A stretch of DNA of 64,000 bases from Bacillota bacterium (GCA_023426245.1 JAFABB010000007.1:62001-126000); one strand, 5' to 3'. Positions 54,163 to 63,801 are shown, counted from the first letter of the stretch. Numbers and translations: made by a program. Notes: generated by a model from the letters alone, not told the origin.

Positions 54163-54618
54163 ATGAAAACAGACTTTAAGGTCAAAGGTAAAAAAGAGCG
54201 GACTCCCCGTAAGAACGATGCGGAACCGTGCCTCTATTGTGGTGAACCTACTTTTTCCAGGAATTATATTATTAATCCAGGTGCCGAACATGAATTGCCG
54301 TCTTGTAGCGAAGAGTGTTTTAACAAAGCCCGTTACTTTGTTGATTATGACCGGCGTTACCGGATGGTGTTTTATTTTATATTACTGGCCATGGTCGTGG
54401 TAAATCTATTTTTGCTCGGTTGCAAGGTTAAGAGCCGTTGGGGATATTTGCCAATGGTGGGGATGTCCACTGCGGCCATAATTTTTCCTTTGGTATTTAC
54501 CCGGTATGAACGCTACCAAAAATTTGGTATACGCAAGACCAAGATCATGATACGCGTTGCCGCTTTCGGAATTGTTATATTGGGGTTGGTTTTTATCATT
54601 GGTTACGGATTGGGATAG
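54163..54618 (+). CDS. Small membrane protein with Cys-pair N-terminus
   Basis: A 151-residue protein. The N-terminal soluble part has CLYCGE near 20-25 and CSEEC near 44-48, a possible zinc ribbon, followed by three hydrophobic segments (about 61-80, 88-104 and 126-148). AGGAGGG stands before the ATG at 54163. I do not recognise the family. Position between Enzyme I and EIIA suggests an accessory role in the PTS operon, perhaps membrane anchoring or metal sensing; nothing proves it. Confidence 0.6.
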   Translation: MKTDFKVKGKKERTPRKNDAEPCLYCGEPTFSRNYIINPGAEHELPSCSEECFNKARYFVDYDRRYRMVFYFILLAMVVVNLFLLGCKVKSRWGYLPMVGMSTAAIIFPLVFTRYERYQKFGIRKTKIMIRVAAFGIVILGLVFIIGYGLG

Positions 54619-54766
54619 ATCGGTCAAAAAGGTTCAATGGCTTGCAAAAAATAGTAAACAAGTCGTGAACAATGTTGGTCTTTTTTGTAAATAACTGTTG
54701 TGATATGTTTTAGACAGTGGCATAGAACGTAGCCCATGGACGCAAAAAAGAAAGGAGGCATCTGCG

Positions 54767-55228
54767 GTGGGAACATTACTTGATGAACGATTCATTGTTC
54801 TTGATGCGAATGTACACAGCGCCGAAGAGTGTATTCGCTTGATGGCTACCCGTTTTCAAGAGTATGGCTACGTCGAGCCCGGATATGCCGATGCGGTAAT
54901 CGAACGCGAAAAGAGTCTACCGACCGGACTCCCCGGTAAAGAGATTAATCTGGCAATTCCGCATACAAATAACAAGTTAGTGATTAAACCCGCGGTCGGG
55001 GTGGTTATTCCATGCAGGCCTGTAGAATTCAGCATGATGGGTAAGAAAGAGACGAAGCTCAATTGTGAAGTCATTTTGCCCCTGGTAGTCAAAGACTCTA
55101 AACAGCAGATCGGTATGCTCAAAAAAATGATGAAAATCATTCAGGATGGCGAACTGATCAGGCGATTGAAGAATTCTAAGAGCAAGGCAGAGGTTATGAA
55201 CTGTCTGAGTTCTTTGGAAGACGATTAA
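54767..55228 (+). CDS. PTS EIIA (fructose/galactitol type)
   Basis: A 153-residue phosphotransfer domain. The active H66 is in NLAIPHTN; the family pattern IAIPH is clear. It receives phosphate from HPr and passes it to EIIB. The start is GTG 54767 with AAAGGAGG upstream. It is separated by 148 bases from the previous gene, so an internal promoter or processing site is possible. Confidence 0.88.
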   Translation: MGTLLDERFIVLDANVHSAEECIRLMATRFQEYGYVEPGYADAVIEREKSLPTGLPGKEINLAIPHTNNKLVIKPAVGVVIPCRPVEFSMMGKKETKLNCEVILPLVVKDSKQQIGMLKKMMKIIQDGELIRRLKNSKSKAEVMNCLSSLEDD

Positions 55229-55255
55229 AAGGCGAAAAAGAAAGGGGAATCTTGC

Positions 55256-55558
55256 ATGAGAGCGGTGAGGGTTTTATCGGTATGCGGTTCCGGTACAGTC
55301 AGCTCGGCGATGCTGTCTTCAAAACTGGAAGATGTATTGGCGGAGCATGGTTATGAAATGGAGGCAACCGAAGTGGCGCCGGGCGGTGTAGAGCTTGCAG
55401 TGGCCAGCGGCGGGTATGATTTGATTGCCTATACAAGTCCGGTAGAGGATATCTATGGGATCCCGGTACTTAATGCGACAGGTTTTTTGGTTGGCATTAA
55501 TGAGCAAGAGTTTGTAGAAGCACTCCTGGCAGTACTTGGCCGGCTCGATTTGGAGTAG
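55256..55558 (+). CDS. PTS EIIB, galactitol type
   Basis: A 100-residue domain with the phospho-Cys10 in VLSVCGSGTVSSAM, the GatB pattern. It accepts phosphate from EIIA and phosphorylates the polyol held by EIIC. AAGGGGA precedes the ATG. It lies 27 bases after EIIA. Confidence 0.88.
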   Translation: MRAVRVLSVCGSGTVSSAMLSSKLEDVLAEHGYEMEATEVAPGGVELAVASGGYDLIAYTSPVEDIYGIPVLNATGFLVGINEQEFVEALLAVLGRLDLE

Positions 55559-55632
55559 CTAAGAAATTTAGAGATAACCGGAAGAAGTGGTTTCGTGTCT
55601 GAAATCAATACATAGAGAAGGGTGGGGAAATC

Positions 55633-57078
55633 ATGTTTTTTAACACATTAAAGAGTTTATTCGACACATTTGGCAATTATATTATGGTGCCTTTTATCAT
55701 TTTTATCATTTGCCTTTTGTTCAAAGCACCCGTCAAAAAGGCTTTTTCGTCTGCTGTCCTTATTGGTGTCGGACTAAAAGGTATGGCATTCATTACGAAC
55801 GCATTCGGCAGTATCTTAACACCGCTGGTTCAACAGATTGTTGAGGCCAGTAAATTGCATCTGCCGGCGTTAGATATCGGTTGGCAGGCAGTGGCCTCTG
55901 TCGCTTACTCCACCAATATCGGCATGATGTTTATTGGTGTAGGTCTGGTTTTCCAGATCATACTATGGCTTGTTAAATGGACCGATATTTTTATGCCGTC
56001 CGATTTATGGAATAACTATTCCATTATTGTTTGGGGTTCGATGTTATACCAATTGAAGCATGATTTGTTACTTGCATTTGCTCTTATGCTTTTTATCAAC
56101 TTGGTCGTCTTGCTCATCGCCGAAGTATTGCAAAAAAGATGGTCTACCTATTATCATTATCCATCTTGCGCAATGACCGCCCCGCATCATAACGGTGATG
56201 CGCCGATGTACCTTGTTCTGAATATACTTTTCAGCAAACTTGGTATGGACAAAATCAAGGCTGACCCGGCGTCTCTTCGTAAAAAAGTTGGTTTTATGGG
56301 TGAGCCGATGTACATTGGACTGGTTGTTGGTGTAATTTTGGGCGTGGTGGGTAATATCAAAATGATGAATACGATGAGCGCTTGGGGTCAAATCACGAAT
56401 GTGGCCGTTACCTGTTCCGCCGTCATGGCCATTTTCCCCAAGATTGCAGGCCTGTTTGCTTCCGGTTTTACCGTGCTGACCGATTACTCGCGCAAGACCT
56501 TAAAAAATAGCCGTTATGGAAGAGATCGTGAATTCATTATAGCCGTCAATGATGCTTTGGGTTACGGCGAAACCGCAACTTTAACCACTGGATTGCTTGT
56601 CATTCCTGTTGCGGTTCTTTTGGCTTTCATTTTACCCGGTAATGTTGTTATTCCGGTTATGGTGCTACCGTCTTTGCCGTATATGGTTGAAATTCCCGTA
56701 TGCTTGAGTAATGGAAACATCATCAAGTCCTGGCTGATGGGCTGTATCGTATTTGCTGCAAAAATATTGATGGCTTCTTATTGGGCTTCAACTTTTACCC
56801 AAGTTGCGGCTGGAGCGGGATTTGAGGCTGCCACCACGGCGATAGCAGCTGGTACACTCATTATTGGCTTCATCATGTCAAACTGCACTGCCGGTCTTAT
56901 TACCATGGCCTTCTTAACTATGAATCCATTTATTATCCTTTCGGTAGTTGCTATATATCTGATTTTGTACTTTTTATTCAAGAAAAACAAGAGTACTGTT
57001 CAAGAGTATCTTGAAAAGAACGCTCTGGGTGATGCCTATGTTGCACCCCAGCCGGCTGCTGTAGCAGCTCAAAACTAA
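55633..57078 (+). CDS. PTS EIIC, galactitol type (GatC-like)
   Basis: A 481-residue membrane permease with about 10-12 segments. Typical GatC stretches include DIGWQAVASVAYSTNIGMM near 77-95 and LIGFIMSNCTAGLITMAFLT near 418. With EIIA and EIIB it imports and phosphorylates a hexitol or pentitol. The C-terminal tail carries a short Ala/Pro/Gln end. Substrate is not fixed by sequence; galactitol, arabitol and ribitol systems share this family. Confidence 0.9.
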   Translation: MFFNTLKSLFDTFGNYIMVPFIIFIICLLFKAPVKKAFSSAVLIGVGLKGMAFITNAFGSILTPLVQQIVEASKLHLPALDIGWQAVASVAYSTNIGMMFIGVGLVFQIILWLVKWTDIFMPSDLWNNYSIIVWGSMLYQLKHDLLLAFALMLFINLVVLLIAEVLQKRWSTYYHYPSCAMTAPHHNGDAPMYLVLNILFSKLGMDKIKADPASLRKKVGFMGEPMYIGLVVGVILGVVGNIKMMNTMSAWGQITNVAVTCSAVMAIFPKIAGLFASGFTVLTDYSRKTLKNSRYGRDREFIIAVNDALGYGETATLTTGLLVIPVAVLLAFILPGNVVIPVMVLPSLPYMVEIPVCLSNGNIIKSWLMGCIVFAAKILMASYWASTFTQVAAGAGFEAATTAIAAGTLIIGFIMSNCTAGLITMAFLTMNPFIILSVVAIYLILYFLFKKNKSTVQEYLEKNALGDAYVAPQPAAVAAQN

Positions 57079-57174
57079 GTCCATAAATTCATTGTCTTGA
57101 CCATTCTGCCGCATGTAAGCGGCAGAATGGTTCAATGGCAAAAAGGAGAAAGACGTACTTACGGAGGATATTTC

Positions 57175-58233
57175 ATGAAAATCGTTGTGATCGGCGACAT
57201 TATCGTACCGTTGGAACTTTTAATACAGGCGGCGGAAACATTAGGAGATCCTGGCCAAAACATGATCGTCCCTATTTTGTGGCCCGCTGAAACGCGGCAG
57301 GAATTCCAGAAAAAGGCACAGAACATTGAAAAGAACGGTCCGACTGTGGAAAAAGTGCCGGATGAAGCCTACCGTGCGATCGTGGACGCGGATATCCTGC
57401 TTACCCATTTTTGTCCGGTACCGGAAGATCTTATTGCAGCGGGTAAACAGCTTAAACTCATCGGCACTTGCCGCGGCGGTATGGAACATGTGGATGTGGG
57501 GGCGGCAACGAAACGCAATATTCCTGTTATTCATTGCATCCGTAACGCTGAGGCGACTTCGGATTTTGCCATCGGTTTGATGTTTGCTGAAACCCGTAAC
57601 ATCGCTCGTGCTCATGCTGCACTTAAACAGGGCGAGTGGCGCAAAAAATATGTGAATGGTGACTATACCACTTCCATGTGCGAAATGACTTTGGGTGTAG
57701 TAGGCCTTGGACATATCGGAAAATTGGTTGCCAAAAAGGCGGCTGGTATTGGTATGAAGGTGATCGCCTATGATCCTTATATTAAACAGGAAGCCCTTGA
57801 TGAGAACAGGTTACCTGTAAAACTGGTAGCTCAGGAAGAATTATTCAAAATGGCTGATATTGTTTCGTTACATCTGCGTTTAACGCCTGAAACAGAGAAC
57901 AGTATTGGGAAAGAACTTTTAAGCTTAATGAAACCTACCGCTTACCTCATTAATACTTCAAGGGCGGGAGTGTTGGATAAGGAGGCATTAATTGAGGCTT
58001 TACGGAACAGGACGATTGGCGGAGCCGCACTGGATGTGTTTTGGGAAGAGCCTCTTCCGGCCGGAGACCCCATCTTTGATTTGGACAATCTCACGATGAC
58101 TCCGCATAATGCGGGTAATGTAGTCGATGCTTTGCCAAAATCCCCGTTGCTGTTGGCTCGGACCATTAAGGCCTTTTGGGAAACCGGGAAGAGCGATATG
58201 GTGGTCAACTTACGGGATATCCAACACGGATAG
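57175..58233 (+). CDS. D-isomer-specific 2-hydroxyacid dehydrogenase
   Basis: A 352-residue NAD enzyme. Seen are GTCRGGMEHVDVGAATKRNI near 97-116, the Rossmann loop GVVGLGHIGKLVAKKA near 172-187, the Arg loop INTSRAGVLDKEAL near 259 and the His in MTPHNAG near 308. ATG 57175 has GGAGG upstream. In this operon it could oxidise a hydroxy acid or reduce a keto acid formed from the cleaved aldehyde. It belongs to the third distinct subtype of this family in the window. Confidence 0.8.
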   Translation: MKIVVIGDIIVPLELLIQAAETLGDPGQNMIVPILWPAETRQEFQKKAQNIEKNGPTVEKVPDEAYRAIVDADILLTHFCPVPEDLIAAGKQLKLIGTCRGGMEHVDVGAATKRNIPVIHCIRNAEATSDFAIGLMFAETRNIARAHAALKQGEWRKKYVNGDYTTSMCEMTLGVVGLGHIGKLVAKKAAGIGMKVIAYDPYIKQEALDENRLPVKLVAQEELFKMADIVSLHLRLTPETENSIGKELLSLMKPTAYLINTSRAGVLDKEALIEALRNRTIGGAALDVFWEEPLPAGDPIFDLDNLTMTPHNAGNVVDALPKSPLLLARTIKAFWETGKSDMVVNLRDIQHG

Positions 58234-58293
58234 TTTGGAATGTAAATCAACAAATTGGGTTCTTAGGCCCATTGGGAAAAGGAGAAATAAGTT

Positions 58294-58980
58294 ATGTTAA
58301 TGGAAAAGGAAAGAAAAGAAGTTACCGAGTACGGCCGTCAGATGAGTTCGTCCGGCTTGAGCAAGGGAACCAGCGGTAATATTAGTATTTATGATCCCGA
58401 AAGTGGTTATATGGCCATCAGCCCATCAGGTCTGGGCTATTTTGAAACCGAGCCCGAAGATGTGGTAGTCATGGATTTAAAGGGTAATATTATAGATGGA
58501 TCCCGTAAGCCTTCCAGTGAACATGCACTGCACACCATTATGTATCTGAATCGCCCGGACGCCCGTGCTGTCGTTCATACCCATTCCATTTTTTGTACCA
58601 CCATTGCTTGTCTTAACATCCCGTTGAAGGCCGTTCACTATGTTATCGGAGGCGCCGGAGTGGCTGAGGTTCCCTGTGCCGAATATGCAACTTTTGGGAC
58701 GAAACAATTAAGTGAAAATGTCCAAAAGGCGCTTAGCGTCAATAAAAGTAAGGCTGTTCTCCTTGCCAACCATGGTTTGGTGACTAGTGGCCCAAGCCTT
58801 GCAAAGGCTTTCGGCCTGGCAGTCAATCTTGAGTTTGTCGCAGAAATGCAGTGGAGGGCTTCTTGTATTGGGACCCCTATGGTGTTAAGCAATGAGGAGA
58901 TGGATACGGTGATGGAAAGTTTTAAAAGTTACGGGCAGCCCAAAAAGGTCGAAGAAAAAAAGGATAGCACGGGCTACTAA
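58294..58980 (+). CDS. Class II aldolase (fuculose-1-phosphate aldolase-like)
   Basis: A 228-residue zinc aldolase/epimerase. Zinc ligands are in VVHTHSIF (two His near 91-93) and ANHGLVT (near 153), and the acid E is in KPSSEHALH near 73. It would split a ketose 1-phosphate into DHAP and an aldehyde. AAAGGAG precedes the ATG. It is adjacent to two alcohol dehydrogenases: one can make its substrate, the other can dispose of the aldehyde. Confidence 0.85.
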   Translation: MLMEKERKEVTEYGRQMSSSGLSKGTSGNISIYDPESGYMAISPSGLGYFETEPEDVVVMDLKGNIIDGSRKPSSEHALHTIMYLNRPDARAVVHTHSIFCTTIACLNIPLKAVHYVIGGAGVAEVPCAEYATFGTKQLSENVQKALSVNKSKAVLLANHGLVTSGPSLAKAFGLAVNLEFVAEMQWRASCIGTPMVLSNEEMDTVMESFKSYGQPKKVEEKKDSTGY

Positions 58981-59002
58981 TCCAATAACAGGAGATTGAG
59001 AA

Positions 59003-60031
59003 ATGCTGAGTGCAATGTTATATGGTGTGGAAGATATTCGTATTGTAGAGGCAACGATTCCTGCGATTGATCCGGGCGAGGTGCTGATAAAGAATAGGGT
59101 TTCCACGACCTGCGGCACGGACGTGAAAAATTTTAAACGCGGCTATCCTCTTTTAAAACCACCGCATCCTTACGGGCATGAGTTTTCAGGTGTTATAGCC
59201 GCAGTGGGCAAGGAAGTAAAAGGGTTTCATGAAGGGGACCGTGTCGCGGTTCATAATACCGCCCCTTGCAACCAATGTTATTTCTGTAAAAAGGGTCTTC
59301 ATTCCATGTGCTCCAATATGACGTTTAACCGGGGCAGCTATGCTGAATACGTCAAGGTCCCGGAGCCTATTGTGAAGCAAAATATGTTTGTATTGGACGA
59401 GTCAATTTCTCATAAAACAGCCTCTCTGATGGAGCCTTTTTCCTGTGCGGTTTATGGTATCGAAAATTGCCCTATCCGTTTGGGCGATACTGTCGTCATC
59501 AATGGCGCTGGTCCCATTGGTTTAATGTTCGCCCGGTTGGCAGTGATAAAAGGCGCCCGGGTTATTGTAACTGATAAAACGAAGAACCGCTTAGCCCTTG
59601 CGGATAAACTCGGCGTCTGGAAAACTTGCAATTTGACTGAAGTGGAAAACAGTGTCGAGGCTGTGCGCGCCTTAACCGACGAGGAACGGGGTGCTGATAT
59701 CGTTATCGAAGCAACCGGTATTATCGATGTATGGAAAACCAGTGTGCAGATGGCGCGAAAGGGTGGATTTGTTTTACTTTTTGGTGGGGTAAAATCAGGA
59801 AGTATGCTTGAGGTCGACGCCACATGGTTGCATTATTCACAGATTACCATCAAAGGAGTGTTTCACACTACGCCTCGCCATGTTCTTTCGGCGCTGGAAT
59901 TACTAAAAATGGGCGTTATATCAAACGATGATTTCATCCAAAACGAATATTGCCTCACCGATTTGGAAAAAGCTATCCGTGAACATGCATCCGGCGTAGT
60001 GATTAAAAATTGTATAGTATACGATGATTGA
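59003..60031 (+). CDS. Zinc-dependent polyol(-phosphate) dehydrogenase
   Basis: A 342-residue medium-chain dehydrogenase. The catalytic zinc region is TTCGTDVKNF near 35-44 and GHEFSGVIAAVG near 59-70. The structural zinc Cys set is CNQCYFCKKGLHSMC near 90-104, and the NAD loop is VINGAGPIGLMFARLAV near 167-183. The group includes galactitol-1-phosphate 5-dehydrogenase and sorbitol dehydrogenase, which suits oxidation of the PTS product to a ketose phosphate. AGGAG precedes the ATG. Confidence 0.85.
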   Translation: MLSAMLYGVEDIRIVEATIPAIDPGEVLIKNRVSTTCGTDVKNFKRGYPLLKPPHPYGHEFSGVIAAVGKEVKGFHEGDRVAVHNTAPCNQCYFCKKGLHSMCSNMTFNRGSYAEYVKVPEPIVKQNMFVLDESISHKTASLMEPFSCAVYGIENCPIRLGDTVVINGAGPIGLMFARLAVIKGARVIVTDKTKNRLALADKLGVWKTCNLTEVENSVEAVRALTDEERGADIVIEATGIIDVWKTSVQMARKGGFVLLFGGVKSGSMLEVDATWLHYSQITIKGVFHTTPRHVLSALELLKMGVISNDDFIQNEYCLTDLEKAIREHASGVVIKNCIVYDD

Positions 60032-60048
60032 AGGAGGGTGGAAAAAAG

Positions 60049-61221
60049 ATGTATTCGATCAAACTTGGGTGTGAACATATGTATTGCGGAGAGAACGCAA
60101 TCCAGTGTTTAAAGGATCTGCCTGCCACCCGTAAACGCGCATATATCGTAATGAGCGGTGACATTCAGAAGGAATTGGGACAGCTAAAGATAGTTACAGA
60201 TGTACTGGAAAGTGCTGGATTTGTTTGGAAAGACTATACCGATGTGGAGCCGGAGCCCAGCTTTGAAAGCATAAAACGCGGCACGGCAGATATGATGACA
60301 TTCCAACCGGACTGGGTCATTGGCTTCGGCGGTGGATCGGCCATGGACGCAGCGAAAGCCATGTGGGTTTTTTACGAAAACCTTGAGTATAAAACGTTGG
60401 AAGATGCGATGCCTCCAAACGAGATCAAAAATTTAAAGGTGAAAGCTCGGGTGGCCTGCATTCCAACTTCTGCTGGCACTGGTAGCGAAGCAACGCGGGC
60501 CGCGCTTATCAAAGATACCATCAAGAAAAAGAAATTTTCAATCCGCTGTCTGAAGGGACGAATGGTACCGGATGTGGCTATTCTTGACCCGGTGTTTTCC
60601 ATAACGATGCCTAAAAGCCTGACAGCAGCTTCAGGCATGGATGCACTGACCCATGCGATTGAATCCTATGTCACGCCGTTGGCAAATCCATTCTCTGATG
60701 GAATGGCAATTTCCGCATTTATCTATGGATATAAGAATTTGCCGATTTGTTACGAGGAAGGTCAGAATCTGGAATCCCGGGGTAAATTGCTGGAAGCCTC
60801 TTGTATGGCTGGCATTGCCTTTTCAAACTGTGCATTAGGGATTGTACACAGTATAGCCCATACCTTTGGAGCGGAATACGGCGTGCCACATGGGCTGGCT
60901 AATGCTATTGTGCTGCCTTATGGCTTACAGTTTAACTCACGGGATAGTCGCACCCAAGCCCGATATGATCAGTTGGCTGCTTTTGTCGGTGAAAAGTCAT
61001 TGTTGGATGGCATATTGGCGTTGCGCAAACGTATTAATATATCTCCGTGTATGAAGGATCTGTCAATCGATGAACAGGATGTCTTGGGGAAGGCCAACGC
61101 ATTGGTGGAAAAAGCCATGTCCGATGTATGCACTCCTTTTACTCCGGTCAAACCGACAAAAGAAGAAATGAAGGAATTGCTGCTCGAAGTCTATTATGGA
61201 GAAAAGGGCCATACAGCCTGA
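60049..61221 (+). CDS. Iron-containing alcohol dehydrogenase
   Basis: A 390-residue group III dehydrogenase. The NAD loop is GFGGGSAMDAAKAMW near 88-102; the metal site holds HAIESYV near 205 and HSIAHTFGAEYGVPHGLAN near 270-288. The ATG at 60049 has GGAGGGTGG upstream; a TTG at 60028 would overlap the previous gene. FucO-like members reduce lactaldehyde or glycolaldehyde to a diol, a fitting end step after aldol cleavage. Last gene of the operon. Confidence 0.87.
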   Translation: MYSIKLGCEHMYCGENAIQCLKDLPATRKRAYIVMSGDIQKELGQLKIVTDVLESAGFVWKDYTDVEPEPSFESIKRGTADMMTFQPDWVIGFGGGSAMDAAKAMWVFYENLEYKTLEDAMPPNEIKNLKVKARVACIPTSAGTGSEATRAALIKDTIKKKKFSIRCLKGRMVPDVAILDPVFSITMPKSLTAASGMDALTHAIESYVTPLANPFSDGMAISAFIYGYKNLPICYEEGQNLESRGKLLEASCMAGIAFSNCALGIVHSIAHTFGAEYGVPHGLANAIVLPYGLQFNSRDSRTQARYDQLAAFVGEKSLLDGILALRKRINISPCMKDLSIDEQDVLGKANALVEKAMSDVCTPFTPVKPTKEEMKELLLEVYYGEKGHTA

Positions 61222-61321
61222 TTTTCCAAGAGCGGATTTTAGAAGTCGAAATCACGATGATGATCTCCGGAAATCTCATTGCCGTGAATAAAGTGAAGAA
61301 CCGGATTTTTTGAAGTTAGCA

Positions 61322-61376
61322 AATAGACAATATATGGAGTGGCGTATGAAAACGAAACTCTGTTATATTGTCTATT
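61322..61376. repeat. 13-bp perfect inverted repeat
   Basis: AATAGACAATATA at 61322-61334 and TATATTGTCTATT at 61364-61376 with 29 bases between. It lies between convergent operons; it could act as a terminator or be a tiny mobile palindrome. The rest of 61222-61533 shows no gene. Confidence 0.5.
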
Positions 61377-61533
61377 TTTATCGGCAGTAAAGATCGTTTC
61401 TTTTCCTTTCTGAGAGAAGGTAAAAAGAAGAAAGACTGTAAAAGAATAAAAGAACCCCATGGATATAAATAAAGCGCTGGATCCCTTTTCTCTCAAAAGT
61501 TGTTTGGTAGAGAAATTCAGTATTTACGGCACC

Positions 61534-62850
61534 TTATTCAACAAAACCTTCATATATGGCGCAGACGGCCTTTTCAAAATCCTGATTCTCCACTCCGATG
61601 ATGATGTTAATTTCACTGGAGCCTTGGTCGATCATTCTGATATTAATATTGGCCTTCGAAAGAGCTGTAAAGAGCTTTGCCGCGACACCCGGAGTATAAG
61701 CCATCCCCAAACCGACTGTGGCAATTAATGCCATGTTCGGAGAGACCTCCACTGTATCAGGATTACATTCCCGTTTAATTTCATTGATTACCTTATCTAG
61801 CTTATGATCAAGCTGGGTATCGGCAATTACCAGAGAGATGGTATCGATGCCGGAGGGCATATGTTCAAAAGAAATCCCATTGCTCTCCAGAATGGAAAGT
61901 ACCTTGCGCCCAAAGCCCAATTCCATATTCATTAAAGCTTTTTCGATAGTCAGAACTGTAAAGTCTTTCTTTCCGGCGATCCCGGTGATGTTTCCCATTC
62001 GATGCCGGGCCTCTTTGTCGGTGATAATCAGCGTCCCCGGGTCATCCGGCGCGTTGGTATTTTTGATATTCACGGGAATTCCAGCCTCCCTGACCGGGAA
62101 AATGGTTTCTTCATGAAGGACGCCGGCACCCATATAGGCTAATTCGCGAAGCTCCCGGTAAGTTATTTGTTCAATGCTCTTGGGACTCCTAACAATTCGC
62201 GGATCGGCCATCAAAAAACCGGAGACATCCGTCCAATTTTCGTACATATCCGCCCCGACTCCCCGGGCAACAATCGCGCCGGTGATATCAGAACCGCCCC
62301 GGGAGAAAGTTTTAATCTCCCCATCCGGTAAAGAGCCAAAGAAACCAGGAATTACGGCATGTTCATGTTTAGCAAGGCGGGCGCTGATTACTTCCTGGGT
62401 TTGGTTGGGATCAAACAAACCTTTTTTGTCAAAGAAGATAACCTCGGCCGGATCGACAAAATTCCATCCCAATAATTCGGCCATGATTAATCCGTTTAAA
62501 TATTCGCCACGGCTGGCCGCATAATCGGCAGTAGCTCCGGATGTAATCTTCTGTTTGATAACCTCCATGTGAGGATGAAGATCAAGTTTACATTCAAGTT
62601 TTTCGATGATCTCCAAATAACGGTTACAGATCAATTGAAAGACTTCCTCAAAGGGAATTCCTTGTTCCGCATGGGCATGGCATAGGTAAAACAGATCAGT
62701 TATCTTTTGATCCGCGGCATAGCGCTTTCCTGGAGCCGACGGGACCACATAACAACGCTCGGGATCCGCCTGAATGATTGCTTGAACTTTCCGGAACTGG
62801 CCGGCATCCGCCAGCGATGAACCCCCAAATTTAACGACTTTAATCCCCAT
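61534..62850 (-). CDS. lysC: Aspartokinase
   Basis: A 438-residue aspartate kinase, the first step to lysine, threonine and methionine. The N-terminal kinase motif is KVVKFGGSSLAD at 4-15. SRGGSDITGA near 208 binds aspartate, and the C-terminal ACT pair (about 290-438) has ILESNGISFEHMPSGIDTIS and GMAYTPGVAAKLFTALSKAN. The ATG at 62850 has AGGAG upstream. No lysine riboswitch is seen before it. A decayed partial copy sits at 48719-49388. Confidence 0.93.
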   Translation of the reverse strand: MGIKVVKFGGSSLADAGQFRKVQAIIQADPERCYVVPSAPGKRYAADQKITDLFYLCHAHAEQGIPFEEVFQLICNRYLEIIEKLECKLDLHPHMEVIKQKITSGATADYAASRGEYLNGLIMAELLGWNFVDPAEVIFFDKKGLFDPNQTQEVISARLAKHEHAVIPGFFGSLPDGEIKTFSRGGSDITGAIVARGVGADMYENWTDVSGFLMADPRIVRSPKSIEQITYRELRELAYMGAGVLHEETIFPVREAGIPVNIKNTNAPDDPGTLIITDKEARHRMGNITGIAGKKDFTVLTIEKALMNMELGFGRKVLSILESNGISFEHMPSGIDTISLVIADTQLDHKLDKVINEIKRECNPDTVEVSPNMALIATVGLGMAYTPGVAAKLFTALSKANINIRMIDQGSSEINIIIGVENQDFEKAVCAIYEGFVE

Positions 62851-62948
62851 TCTATAATACTCTCCTGAAAACATGAAATATTAGCCCGCAAAAAATGACT
62901 TATTATTCATGATAAAACCCGTCCATCGAAAAGTCAAGTTGTATACAA

Positions 62949-62996
62949 AGATCAATCGGCATCCCTGGTTCATTTGTCCAGGATCACCGATCTTTT
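62949..62996 (+). terminator. Hairpin with T-run upstream of queC
   Basis: An outer AGATC/GATCT and an inner CCTGG/CCAGG stem, followed by five Ts. Placed 120 bases before queC, it could be an attenuator or stop stray transcription. No preQ1 aptamer was recognised around it. Confidence 0.4.
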
Positions 62997-63117
62997 TGCA
63001 TATTGAAAATGATGAAGATTTAGGGGGAGAAACTTCGATTCATGAGAGGTATTAAAATGTTTTTAAAGAAATAAGTATTATTTGAAAATCCTAGATCAAT
63101 CAAGGAGTTGATTCCAA

Positions 63118-63801
63118 ATCGCAAAAGCAGTCATATTGGTTTCCGGGGGTATGGATAGTTGTACCACTGCTGCGATGGCGGCAGAACAATATGAACTGGC
63201 GTTTCTTCATCTCAATTATGGCCAGCGTACCGAAAAAAGAGAATTACAAGCATTCAATGATATAGCTCAGTTTTATGGGGTTCAACAGTACTTGAATGTT
63301 GATGTTAGCTACTTTACTCAAATCGGTGGTTCAAGTTTGACCGATTCTTCATTGACGATTTTAAAAGCGGATTTAAACCGGAAGGGAATTCCCAATAGCT
63401 ATGTTCCCTTTCGAAATGCCAATATCCTGGCGATCGCCACCAGCTGGGCTGAAGTCATTGGCGCTACTAAAATATTTATCGGGGCGGTACAGGATGATTC
63501 TTCCGGATATCCCGACTGTAGAGAGGAATTTTTCAAAGCCTTTCATGAAGCGATCGAACAGGGGACCAAACCGGAAACCCATATTGAAATCATGACCCCT
63601 TTATTGCATCTGACGAAATCAGGGATAGTTCGGAAAGCGGTAGAATTGAAGGCGCCGCTTCATTTAAGTTGGTCGTGTTATCAAAATGAAGAAAGAGCTT
63701 GCGGGCTTTGTGATAGCTGCGCCCTGAGACTCAGGGGTTTTCAAATGGCAGGGGTTGAAGATCCTATACCATATGAAACAAGGCCACAATATATTAAATA
63801 A
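63118..63801 (+). CDS. queC: 7-cyano-7-deazaguanine synthase
   Basis: A QueC-type enzyme making preQ0 for queuosine. The PP-loop is VSGGMDS, HLNYGQR follows near residue 37, and the zinc ligands are CYQNEERACGLCDSCALR near the C-terminus. The frame in phase with the family N-terminus (AKAVILVSGGMDS) begins at an ATC codon at 63118, 11 bases after AAGGAG (63101-63106), with an in-frame stop just before it. The first canonical start, TTG at 63136, would delete the first strand. So either a rare start, a mutation or a sequence error is present. Confidence 0.85.
   Translation: MAKAVILVSGGMDSCTTAAMAAEQYELAFLHLNYGQRTEKRELQAFNDIAQFYGVQQYLNVDVSYFTQIGGSSLTDSSLTILKADLNRKGIPNSYVPFRNANILAIATSWAEVIGATKIFIGAVQDDSSGYPDCREEFFKAFHEAIEQGTKPETHIEIMTPLLHLTKSGIVRKAVELKAPLHLSWSCYQNEERACGLCDSCALRLRGFQMAGVEDPIPYETRPQYIK

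Noticed and set aside
62851..63117. Lysine riboswitch before lysC or preQ1 riboswitch before queC
   Set aside because: Neither conserved aptamer core could be found; only a terminator-like hairpin is present.
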